NCBI RefSeq assembly: GCF_022539665.2
Contig: NC_081334.1
Span: 2,542,001-2,606,000, forward strand
DNA: 64,000 nt
Origin: Daphnia carinata
Taxonomy: Eukaryota > Arthropoda > Branchiopoda > Diplostraca > Daphniidae
Direction of reading: 5' to 3'
In this document: in pieces, positions 23,985 through 34,004 of the stretch
Layout of the letters: every line of letters starts with the position of its first letter
Position numbering within the stretch: position 1 is the first letter of the stretch
Notes under the pieces: model-generated
The model's database searches: none
Told to the model about the DNA's origin: nothing
What the model saw: only the letters and a program-made list of their open reading frames with translations
Translations under genes and position numbers: made by a program

Positions 23985-24420
23985 TAGTTTTGGCGCCATG
24001 AAACGACACCTTTGGTGGCAATACAAATTTGATGTCATGCCACGACATCTCTTGTAGCAATACAGTTTTGGCGTCATGCAACGGCATCTTTTGTGGCAGT
24101 ACAGTTATGGCGTCATGCAACGACATCTATTGTGGCAGTACAGTTATGGCGTCATGCAACGACATCTATTGTGGCAGTACAGTTTTGGCGTCATGCAACG
24201 ACATCTCTTCTCTTGTGGCAATAGAGTTTTGGCGTCATGCAACGACATCTCTTGTGGCAATACAGTTTTGGCGTCATGCAACGACATCTCTTCTCTTGTG
24301 GCAATAGTTTTGGCGTCATGCAACGACATCTCTTGTGGCAATACAGTTTTGGCGTCATGCAACGACACCTCTTGTAGCAATACAGTTTTGGCGTCATGCA
24401 ACGACACCTTTTCTTGCAAT
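23985..24420. repeat. 39-bp tandem array, ~11 copies with 3-5 bp indels
   Basis: The unit CAATACAGTTTTGGCGTCATGCAACGACATCTCTTGTGG recurs about every 39-45 bp; the leftmost two copies are diverged. Some copies carry an extra TCTTC block. Long frames on both strands follow from 39 being 13 codons. There are no unique spacers, so it is not CRISPR-like. Confidence 0.9.
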
Positions 24421-25947
24421 AAATTAAATGCAATAATTTTAAATATATGCTTGCAGACGATAGTGTTTCAGCGTAAAATCATGAAGTACATCCAAGAGAA
24501 GTAACGGTAGTACCATTTTGCACGGAAGAGCTTGAGATCCTCATGTTAAGCTCCATAGATGGCGTTGTCAAGTACTCACTACCGAATCGCCAGTACGCTC
24601 CGGTATTTAATATGATTAGCGACAAATCAATTTACTAGAGCACTGTGGGGTAAAAACTGGCAAATATCGGAACGTGCTGGCGATTTGGTACGGAACTGGA
24701 CCTTAACATGCGTAGCTCAAATTGTTTTACAGGTGTTACTACTTGTGGAATACTTCATGGCAAAATTAAAATAATGTTCTACCCTATGATTCGGAAGGCC
24801 TCTACTAAACCATGTAGAATCGATGGTTTTGTATCCCGAGTTTTAGATTTTGGTAGACAAACTGTACATCCTTTCAGTAGTCAATCGATTAGCGGTTTCT
24901 TCATGAAGATGCCTTTGGTAGAATAACAATCACGGATCCAAGACTACAATCCTAATAGCATCTTCAAAAACGAAAACAAATGCCAACATCTTAGGCAAAA
25001 ATATATACATATCCTAATAAAAACAAATAATGTAATTCAATAAAAAATCATAAAAAACTTTTAAAAATGAAAATAAATAGATAAATCTGATCAGTACACA
25101 AGTTTAACTCGTTTAAAATTAACTTGATGCTACCAAATGTACTCCTGTATGCAACTAAGAAACCCCAATAAATAATAATAATAAATAATAATAATAAATA
25201 ATAATAAATAAATAATAAATAAAGAATAAAATAAATAATAATAAGAAATAATAATAAATAAGATAAAATATGAACATTTCCCATCTAAAAGCATTACGCT
25301 AGTGGATTCAAAAAAGATAACCTTAGGATTGCATATGATTTAGATGGGCAAGCGGAGTACATTTTTTCCTAAGTAATCCTACAAACTAGTTTTACACAAC
25401 ATTGCAATTATCAAAAAGAAAAAGAAATGTGAGCACAATAAAAAAAAAAGCAAAAACATAGCTGTTCCACAGGCAGGATTTGCTTTTATCAAAGCATACT
25501 GTGTCTTGTTAGGCAACAACTGTAATAAAAAAAACACTTCGAAGTTGTAGACTAGCTTGATAAAGTTACTACAAACAAAAACTATAGCAAAATTGAAAGT
25601 CTTGTTACCATGTTAGAAATCAACCTGCATTAACCCTTAAAAGGGTTTCATGCAAATTTTTCAACATGTTAGCAGATAAAAATTACTATTTAAGTCACTA
25701 AAAAACAATGTAGTTTTTACGGGGCCACGAATTTCTACCAGGAGTACATTTGGTACTATGTGAAGCCGACGAAATTATTATGGCAACTAGTTAAAATGGC
25801 GAACACTAAAGTTTACAATGTGAGAATTTTTTTACATTACTCTTACTTTCCAACTAATCTTCGCAAACATCAAATTTTGTATTACAACTACGCATCAAAC
25901 ACGTGTGGTATATAATCGATTCAAGTTATGATAAATTATGCTGTATT
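24421..25947. other. Spacer with (AAT)n microsatellite
   Basis: No supported gene. A simple repeat of AAT/AAAT units occupies about 25163-25270. T-runs and A-runs are common. Confidence 0.5.
25163..25270. repeat. (AAT)n / (AAAT)n microsatellite
   Basis: Interrupted AATAATAAATAAT tract about 108 bp long; it generates a Leu/Ile/Tyr-rich artificial minus-strand ORF. Confidence 0.9.
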
Positions 25948-25950
25948 TTA

Positions 25951-26172
25951 CCTTATGGTTCCACTCAAGATGCACGAGCACATGGCGATCAGCGGCGTTA
26001 TAAAATTCGGCAGCCTTCTGACTTTGTGAGATTCTGGGAGCTGGCTTCTGCTCCGCCCTGCTGTGCTGCCTGACTGTCTCTGTCTGCTTCTACTGGCCTT
26101 CTGGAGACAGGGCACTGGAGTTCTGCTTCTGCTTGGCATACGGACATTTGCCTTCTCATGCGTATTTGCCAT
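25951..26172 (-). CDS. Possible first exon of a minus-strand gene facing METTL23
   Basis: The block reads from ATG at 26172 as an Arg/Ser-rich peptide (MANTHEKANVRMPSRSR...) and ends at a donor CATAAG|GTAAAA near 25951. A second frame ending AEFYNAADRHVLVHLEWNHK at the same donor also looks coding but contains an upstream stop. No downstream exon was found, so this may be a non-coding leader divergent from METTL23. Confidence 0.2.
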
Positions 26173-26356
26173 GATCTGGCGCCTCTGGGAGAAGAAATAT
26201 TTTATCTGCCAGTATACTGCCCTACGGCTCTAGCTGTGGTTGCCTTAGTTCTCATCATCAACAAGGTATAGGATATGGAGATATGGTAGGAGTACTCAAG
26301 AGGGCGCATCTGGAGTAAAGAGTGAAAATCAGTGTTGTTTTTTAAGTATATGTGCA

Positions 26357-27204
26357 ATGGACATAAATTCTATTGGTACTGATTCATCCAAACCAACTCA
26401 CAAGCATTTCTTCTTCTCTTGTCCTGATAACCCAACTGAAACTCTAGCAGTTATTATCCCTGAGGTAAAAATAATATTATTTTTAAAATTTTTAGTTTTT
26501 GCTTAACTATGTTTACATTCAGCAACTCCATGCTAGCTATGGCATGTACACATGGCCATGTGCCCCAGTGTTAGCATGGTATTTGTGGAGTCAGAGAGCA
26601 GATTTAGTGGGGAAACACATCATTGAACTAGGAGCAGGAACTTCTCTTCCAGGAGTTGTTGCCGCCAAATGTGGAGCCCATGTTACACTCAGTGACTGTG
26701 CTCGCTTCATCAAATGTCTTGAAAACTGCAGAATAAGTGCTGCAACTAATGGTGTTGGTGACAAGGTAATAACATTCTGTTATCCTGATCCCACTTCTCG
26801 TTCTAAATTTCTTGTTTTTTTATTTTGTTTGTAGTTTCTGATATGATTTTGTTTTTGTACAGGTAAACATAATAGGACTTACATGGGGTACATTTGAACC
26901 ACAACTTCTAAAACTCGAGCCTGTTGATCTGATCATCAGCTCAGATTGTTTCTATGATCCAGCTGTTTTCGAGCCAATTCTGGTGACTGTATCTTACTTG
27001 CTGAATAAGAACCCTTCAGCGAGTTTTGTCTGCTCCTATAAAGAACGAAGTTCAGATTGGAGCTTTGAGCCATATTTATCAAAGTGGAAACTGTGCTGCA
27101 GAACTCTTGAAGTGGGCAACATTGTCTCAAGCTCTGTAGTCGATGTTGCCGAGTTGACTCAGGATAACACCATACAAGTCTTCGAAATCTACCGTGCATC
27201 GTAA
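26357..27204 (+). CDS. Mettl23: METTL23-like protein methyltransferase
   Basis: Small class I (seven-beta-strand) SAM-dependent methyltransferase of the METTL21/23 group. Exons 26357-26464, 26523-26765 and 26863-27204 join in phase to 230 aa. Seen: ASYGMYTWPCAPVLAWYLW near residue 40, the SAM-binding motif I HIIELGAGTSLPG at about 65-77, motif post-I HVTLSDC, and the family's catalytic-site-type motif DLIISSDCFYDP at about 137-148. Length matches METTL23 (about 190-230 aa). In mammals METTL23 is linked to histone H3R17 methylation and transcription; the same role here is inference. The start at 26357 is the first ATG that stays open. The stop lies 19 bp before the ACBD6 start. Confidence 0.9.
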
Positions 27205-27223
27205 CTTTCCTCCCCTTATTAAA

Positions 27224-27910
27224 ATGGACGCATTATTGGATTTGGATTCTGCGTTCCATGAAGCCTCAGTGACGGTGAAGCAATTTTTGAACGTTGACAA
27301 GGCCACAATGCTGCGTCTCTATGGACTTTACAAACAAGCAACCCAAGGGGAGTGCAACATTTCTAAACCTGGAATATTTAGTTACACAGCCCGGCAGAAA
27401 TGGGAAGCATGGAATTCCCTGGGATCAACAACTGCTGTGGATGCGAAATCCCAATATATTGAATTGGTGAACAGTCTGATTCCGAAGGACAAACAAGAAG
27501 CACAAAGTGTTCAAAAAGCTTCAGCGTTTGGAGTTTCTGTCAGTTGCATGGCGAAAACAGAACAAGAACTCAACGACTGTGATAAAACAGTTTTTGACTG
27601 GCTGAAAGAAGGAAGTATGGAAAATGTTTCATCCTTGTTAGCTGTTGAACCATCTCTCATTTCGTATCGTGACGAAAGTAAAATGGCGTTAATTCATTGG
27701 GCAGCTGATAGAGGCGATATCGCCATGATCGAGCTACTTGCCAAGAAAGGTGCCGATGTGAACATGATAGATGGTGATGGACAAACCCCTCTACACTATG
27801 CTTTTGCATGCGGCCATGAGGAGTGTATACGTCTTTTAGAAACGCTTGGAGCCAACCGCAATGTCCGTGACAGTAATGGAATGGTACCTTCGGACCTAGC
27901 CGATTCATGA
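27224..27910 (+). CDS. Acbd6: Acyl-CoA-binding domain protein 6 (ACB + ankyrin)
   Basis: Intronless 228-aa protein. Seen: an acyl-CoA-binding domain at about residues 8-90, with LRLYGLYKQATQGECNISKPG and ARQKWEAWNSLG carrying the Tyr/Lys pattern that contacts acyl-CoA. Two ankyrin repeats follow at about 145-215 (ALIHWAADRGDIAMIELLAKKGADVN, then QTPLHYAFACGHEECIRLL). This ACB-then-ankyrin order is the ACBD6 layout, though at 228 aa it is shorter than vertebrate forms (about 280 aa). ACBD6 binds long-chain acyl-CoA and supports N-myristoylation and lipid handling. The ATG is 19 bp past the METTL23 stop, so either its promoter lies inside METTL23 or the two share a transcript. A polyadenylation signal AATAAA follows at 27957. 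Confidence 0.93.
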   Translation: MDALLDLDSAFHEASVTVKQFLNVDKATMLRLYGLYKQATQGECNISKPGIFSYTARQKWEAWNSLGSTTAVDAKSQYIELVNSLIPKDKQEAQSVQKASAFGVSVSCMAKTEQELNDCDKTVFDWLKEGSMENVSSLLAVEPSLISYRDESKMALIHWAADRGDIAMIELLAKKGADVNMIDGDGQTPLHYAFACGHEECIRLLETLGANRNVRDSNGMVPSDLADS

Positions 27911-27956
27911 GTTGATCGTTCTGCTGCAGCAGCCTTTGTTTGCCGAAGACTTTGGT

Positions 27957-27962
27957 AATAAA
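27957..27962 (+). terminator. Polyadenylation signal AATAAA for ACBD6
   Basis: AATAAA 47 bp after the ACBD6 stop. A second signal between METTL23 and ACBD6 is not seen, which fits a shared 3' end. Confidence 0.6.
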
Positions 27963-28704
27963 TCGTTTTTTGTCTCTTGTTTTCTAAATACGATGTTTAA
28001 TCGTAAATAATTGTAAGAAAGTTCCAATAGTTGCATAGTAGTTCTGCTCGATGGTTCTAAACGCAGTTTATTGTATCTTTTTAACAGCTGGCCACATGAA
28101 GACAGTCATGTCGACATGACCTCTTTGACATTCCTTTTGACACAGGGTGGAAAGGAAATAAAAGATGTCGGTATGAACGACGAAGAAATCAATGGGTTTG
28201 AGTAAAGAAGAAAATATACAAGAATAAACAAACTTTCTTAGTCAAACAGAAAGGGCTTTAGCGAGCGGACTGTTGGTAAAAATAAACGATTAACAATTAG
28301 TTAACAGCGAGAACTAAACGTATGTCAACTTTACGGAAAATGGAAAGGGTAAAGGAAAAGGGATGGCAGAAATGCGTTTTTAAAAGGAAATCGTGATATC
28401 AAGAAGCATGGCGGGGTTGAGAACATGATCTCGAATATCAACAGCATCTTTACGTTTGTAATGCACCTTGACATGGCTTAGTTTCTTTTTAAATCAGGCA
28501 TGACATCGTAACACTGATCCAAATGTGTAAAAGTAAATAATCCTGTATTGTTTCTGAATTTTGTTTCATAAGAATATTCGCTCAACACTCACAGAATCCA
28601 ACATTTCCAAATTGGATTGCCTCAAACGAGGGGATAGGGGCGGGCGAGAGGAAGGGGAAAAATGGTAGGGAGCACATTTGCAACGAAAGCTCCCCCTAAA
28701 CAAT
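27963..28704. other. Convergent 3' region between ACBD6 and MEP-1
   Basis: About 740 bp, likely mostly the MEP-1 3' UTR. No ORF supported. Confidence 0.5.
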
Positions 28705-31700
28705 TCACTCGGTATCGTTGTCGTCCGTCCTGCTGCGCTTGGACATGGACTCCCTACTATTTTTGTTAAGATAGCCTTTAGGGGCGGGCACTTTCGTAAT
28801 CGTCACTTGGGATTTGGGAAGAGTCAATCCATCTTTATTGTCTTCGTCATCAGATAAATCAATGACGTCGACTCGACTCCTTTTTTCGCCCCTTGAGGGA
28901 CGGCACACATTCTGATCGGATGAGTCGTGACGAGTTGTTTGTGGTATGATGGTGATCTCGTCGTTGATTCTCAAGGCCCCAGTTGTGCTGGTATTGGTCG
29001 AGCCCGAAATTCCTTTTTTCGTGTCTACCTTTTCTTTGTCGAGAACTTTCCTAGCTACCACCGAATGGGCTGTATAGACATGGTTCTCAAAGAGTTTGTA
29101 CATGGTGAATGTGGCTGTGCAGACCGTACACTTGTACGAAAGATGCGCCGGTTTCAAACTGAGGCCATGGTCCTTCACAACGTGGCTAAGCAGTTTCCAC
29201 TGGTGAACCTACCAATTGAGAAAAGAAAGAAGCAATCGGTATCAATAAAAGCATAACATTGAAATCACAACGCGTTATGGATGCGACAAAATTATAAATA
29301 CCTTTCCACAGATAGGACAACGGCCACCATCTTGGCCGCGGTTGGCCGCTTCTTGCATAGAAGACGTTACCAACCCGTGGGATCCTAACAAATGTCTCTC
29401 AAGTCCTTGGTCGGTAAAAAAACGGCACTGGCATTTTTGACAGTTCAATGGTGGTCGATTGTGAATCATTTTGGGATGAATTTTCACTTTATGAATCCAC
29501 TGCATATGATGGCGTAACTGTTCCAAATCCTACGGGGGAAAAAGTCTGATATAAAAAAAAGTAAACAAAAAAAACTAACATAACAATTCGCTTACCTTAA
29601 TAGTACCGTCGCATATTTCACAGACTACTCCCCCCTTTTGGCCGGGAGTTGCCGGTTGTCCAGCTTTCGCCGTCGAAGTATTATTCCCAACTGCAGCAGT
29701 TGTGTTGGTGGCCGCAGGAGTGACAGGACTTACGGAAAGAGAGGGTTTGTTTGTTATTGTTGATGTGCTCGATCGTGGCAGGGGGGTGATGGAGATACTT
29801 GGTTGCTGGTTAGTCTTTGTCTTATTGGCCGTAGGTGTGCTTGAGCTTTGAATTGTCAAACCACTCGTGTTAACTAAGCCGGGCAATAAACTAATAGAAT
29901 TGGTGTTGGACGCTTTCTTCAGCTTTTCAAGTGCACTAGCACCTGGCGATTGGTTCTTGGAAACAGTTGATGGTAAGACGGACATTGAAGATCCGTGTCC
30001 TTGCAACAGTTGGAAAGACTTGGCAATCGCCTATGACGCGTACGGAAAGGATACATCGTGAGGTTAGCGATTAAACTGTCTCTTGTTATAGGTAATGATT
30101 TTTGTTTACCTGATAAATCTGATTGTTGGGAACACCATAAGAGGCAGGATTTAAATAAGAAGACGATTGATTTGGGACTTGCTGACGACCGTCTCTAACC
30201 TTAGCTTGAGACGCTGATCCCGAAGGTGTTCCTGCAACGCGTGGAGCCGCACCCGATACAACATGCAATTCTGCCGGGAGACGCAAACCAGCCAGTGCTG
30301 ACTGGGAAGGGCTTCCTGTTTTGCTGCCCTTGCCTTGGACTGCTGGTGGCATATTACCCAAGTAATGATTTTGACCTATGACGAAATTATAAAAGGTTGT
30401 TAGCAAAATCGATGGAAAAACACACGGATTGCAGAAACAAGAGCAATCCTTCTTAATGGAATTAGCTACGAATATGGCTTACCGGTCCCTGCTGACGGTA
30501 AGACACTGTTGTATCCCAGAGTATTTATCAAGGCCGATTTGGGTAATAATGGGTGGTAAGGCAGACCAAGTCCTTTGGTCGACGCAAGAGAGTAACCATG
30601 CAACCCTACTACGTTATTCATACCAGGAGCAAAGGTCCGCATACCTCGAGCTGGCATTCTTGGTATCTTAGCTGGTGGTTCCCAGTCTAGCGGTGGCTCT
30701 AGATTGCGGTCAGCAACGAATCGCTTCTGGCAACTCATCATGTGTCGTGTTACTTTGGACTTGACGTTATCTTCGAATGGGCAAAGTGGACATTGGTGCA
30801 AAGGTAGATCAGGTCCTGTCCGCGATTTCATCCTATGATCAGTCTCGATGTGCGCTGATACCAAGTGCGACTCCTTAGCTTCGAACGAGCACCAATGACA
30901 TCCATGGCGGGAGGATGGTCCAGATCCAAGGGCTAACGGAAGGCTCCAATGATGAGCCATCATTAATGACGACTCGCTTTTGAAGTTGCAACGGTCACAC
31001 GAACGCCAAGGCAACCGGAAAGGGTCATTTTTTGCACGAGTAACGTCAAGCCCTAAAACAAACCAGATTGAAGATATGAATTATGAGTACTGATTAACAA
31101 GATAATAATATTTTACCTTTGGTCAAGGCGTTTATGGACAAACTGGGATCGGTGATCTTTGTTCCTTTATGGACTTTTCTCTTCTGAACTCGGAGGAGAT
31201 CTCCCTGGACGTACTCTTGAACCAACGATAATCCAATATCGAGAAAAAAGCGCCCAATAGGACCGGTAAAGTAGTTGTCTTCTTCTTTGTTCGTATCTGA
31301 TTTGGTCAATGATTTCTCCATTTCCGACTTCATTGACGACTTATCGAGCGCAGATCCTCCCGTTATAGTAGTTGCACTAGTGGATTTGACATCATCTGTT
31401 TCTTTCTTTCCTGAGTCATTCGAATCTTCTTCGCTTAAAACTATAACGTCTTCTTTCTTTTCCGACGTAGGAAACGGATCCATCGATTGAACTGTTTTTT
31501 TCAAATTCTGAGAGGCTGATTTCTCAATCAGGTACGGAACGACAAACGACGGCGCTTCGACAATGAAAGAGTCATCTGCTAAACCTACAGTAAAAAAAAA
31601 GGTCTATGTAAGATCAACTCTAGAAACAAACACACACAAAAGGAAGAGAAAAAAAAAAAAAAGAAAAAAAAGAAATTGGTTGTACCAAGTGATTCAAATG

Positions 31701-32619
31701 GATCTGGAAGACTGGTTGAGTTGGAATTCGATGAGGTGATGCTCTTTCGATTTGCACTCGAAGTAGTAGGCGGTAGAGTAGGTTTGGGCATTGATTTGGG
31801 GAGAGGAGGTACAGCAGAAACTGTCACAGATGCTGGGACACTGCTGACAGTTGCAGCATTTTTACCCTTTAAAATGGATTGTGTGTCAACAACAACAAAT
31901 CCAGAATTATTGGAATTGTTTTCTTTAGAACGTGGTACCATGGTCACACTTGTAGCTGAAGAAATGGAAATTTTTGACAAAATTGGAGCTTTGATAAGTT
32001 CTGGTGGTGGTCTTGTCACTTTAGTTATTTTGACAGGAGAGAGAGGCTTTGGTGGGGATTTCACTACCACTGTTGCAATAGGTGATTTCCTAATGAGTAC
32101 TGTTGATGAATTTTTTCCTAGGGGAATCTCCAAAGGGTCTTTCACAGAAGCTGATTGATCTTTTGTGTCATCATCACTGCTGCCGTCTGCTTCAGAATAT
32201 TTCTTTGGTGCAGCCCTCTGTCTTAGGGACATCCTCCTTTGCACAGGAGGCTTCCCATCTTTACTAATGGCTGACGGGGCTTTACTTTGCCCGTTCACAT
32301 CAGCCATTGTTTCCTCCATCTTCTCTTTTCGTTTTGGTTCTTCCAATTCAACATTTTCGCTGGGGAGTTCCTTTTTCTGGCCAACTAGGAATTTTTCTCC
32401 CGTTTTGGCTTCAATCACAGACAAGGAATCTTCACAAGATGCTCCACTTTTAGATATGCTAGCAACTTCTTCATCCACCAGCGAGGAGCCATCTACCACA
32501 ACAGTCTGATGTTTTCCATTTTCCTGTGGGGTAGTCACATCACCATTCATTTCCATTTTGATTTCTGCATCCTCTGTAGAATCCTGGATTTTTTTCAAAT
32601 CCTCTGGGTCAGAATTCAT
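28705..32619 (-). CDS. MEP-1: MEP-1 zinc-finger chromatin protein
   Basis: Nuclear C2H2 zinc-finger protein, partner of Mi-2 in the MEC chromatin-remodelling complex and linked to SUMO-dependent repression and germline/soma control. Exons 31686-32619, 31117-31584, 30483-31052, 30110-30375, 29596-30030, 29302-29529 and 28705-29208 join in phase to 1134 aa. Seen: acidic, Ser-rich N-terminal third; the conserved helix FFLDIGLSLVQEYVQGDLLR; a finger group LPWRSCDRCNFKSES, CHWCSFEAKESH and CPLCPFEDNVKSK; a Ser/Thr/Pro/Asn linker; and a second finger group with NRPPLNCQKCQCRFFTDQG, GRCPICGKVHQWKLLSH and YKCTVCTATF. The tail has the acidic motif VIDLSDDED (possible SUMO-interacting motif) and basic KRSR. 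An AG acceptor at 32629 shows a spliced 5' UTR. Intron 1 carries a long T/A homopolymer. Confidence 0.9.
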
Positions 32620-32629
32620 AGTGGATGCC

Positions 32630-34004
32630 TATAAAAAGTACAGGTTAGACCACCAAGTTCAAATGACAACAACCAAGCAGGTTTTGAATGAACAACCAAA
32701 CATCAACAAACATTTGCAACTCATGAAAACAGACGCGATATTTAAAATAATTTACTTCTGGCCTCAAGTATAATCCAAATACCAAATCTATTACGACGAA
32801 GCAATAAAACCATACATTTATTCGTATAAGCCTAACAACGAAACCATTCCCGCCACGATTGTCAAACAGCAGAGGGCTAGATGTAGGTTACGAAAGGTTG
32901 GTAATTAACTTCTCACCGTTTAAAATGAAAATCAATTACGGGATATGCTCAACTTTCCCATGGAGGACTGCAAAAATGTGTTTGCAGATCCACAGTTTTA
33001 ATCCATGGATATGCCAGCTGAGTGGAGTGGAAATTCGAAGCCTGAAAATGGCGACCACGCTTAAGGTATCTTTTTAGTGTAGAGTGTATGCTTGTAGTTA
33101 GGGGAGTACGGGCAACCAATGAGCAATTATAGAATCTCCTCCCTTATGGAATTACGATTCCTGGATCTCAAGTGGCGCTCCATGCGATTATGGAGCGTAA
33201 CTGCAAAGTTATGCATTTATTTCACGAGTGTTACGTTAGCAGCAATACTAATTCCTAGTTCACATCCAAGCCATAGATGTCCATAGCGTCGCTAGCCCTT
33301 TATCCGTTGTGACACATCTCATCTTATCTAGAAGACGGCCAATCGAAACTGATCACGTGACCTTATTCTGTGTTGCTTTTCTTCCGGTTTTCATCATTCA
33401 CCCCACACCCTAATTTTCCTCCATGCCTCTTCCCCACCTTCTCAACGGTTTAACCCCTCCGACGCCGATTAGTTATACCGGAAAATAGGAGGCTCATTAA
33501 GAGTGCCCTCAATCGGGAGTTAACTTCAGCGCTGGAGCCCGTTGCCATCTCATCCGACGAGGTAAACCAGTCTTCAGCAGATCTTGTCACACGGCATGCG
33601 TAACTTTGTTACGAACTATCATAAGGACGTACAGAAATGGGCTCAGAAATTCATCAGCACAAAATGCGTCTCGCTTAAAGCACCTCGTAAACGTCATCTT
33701 TGCATAAGAAAGGGCAATGGCCTTTCTCAAGCGAGACTCCGCCCCATGCATAGCGCCATGATACGCATTCTCAGCACGGATGCAACTAAGGTATTTTATC
33801 GAACTGGTGAATATCTAAGCATGAGCTCTTTTTTTGTATTACTTGAAACATCTGGCATCACCGGCGGTAAGAAGAATGATGAAAGTTAATGTATGACCTA
33901 CACGTACACCGGATAGGAAAGAATATGTACGCGTGCACCTGCGTGCAACACTAAACAACAATAATACAATTAAACAATTGGCACTTGTGAGGTTTTCCGA
34001 AAAT
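32630..34004. other. Region between MEP-1 start and RME-8 end
   Basis: About 1.4 kb holding the MEP-1 promoter and 5' UTR exon(s) and the RME-8 3' UTR. A plus-strand exon-like pair at about 33490-33793 is listed separately. Confidence 0.4.
33498..33793 (+). CDS. Candidate two-exon coding fragment, unrecognised
   Basis: An open block reading RLIKSALNRELTSALEP...SSDE ends at a GTAAAC donor (about 33562). After an acceptor CAGCAG (about 33579) the same phase continues as ILSHGMRNFVTNYHKDVQK... and stays open to a GTATTT donor at about 33793. No start or further exons are evident and no family is recognised. It may be a gene remnant or a short gene nested between MEP-1 and RME-8. Confidence 0.25.

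Noticed and set aside
23857-24504. Repeated array considered as CRISPR-like
   Set aside because: Repeats are head to tail without unique spacers, and the context is eukaryotic.
25048-25284. Hydrophobic minus-strand ORF resembling a membrane peptide
   Set aside because: Produced by the (AAT)n microsatellite, which reads as Leu/Ile/Tyr on the minus strand.
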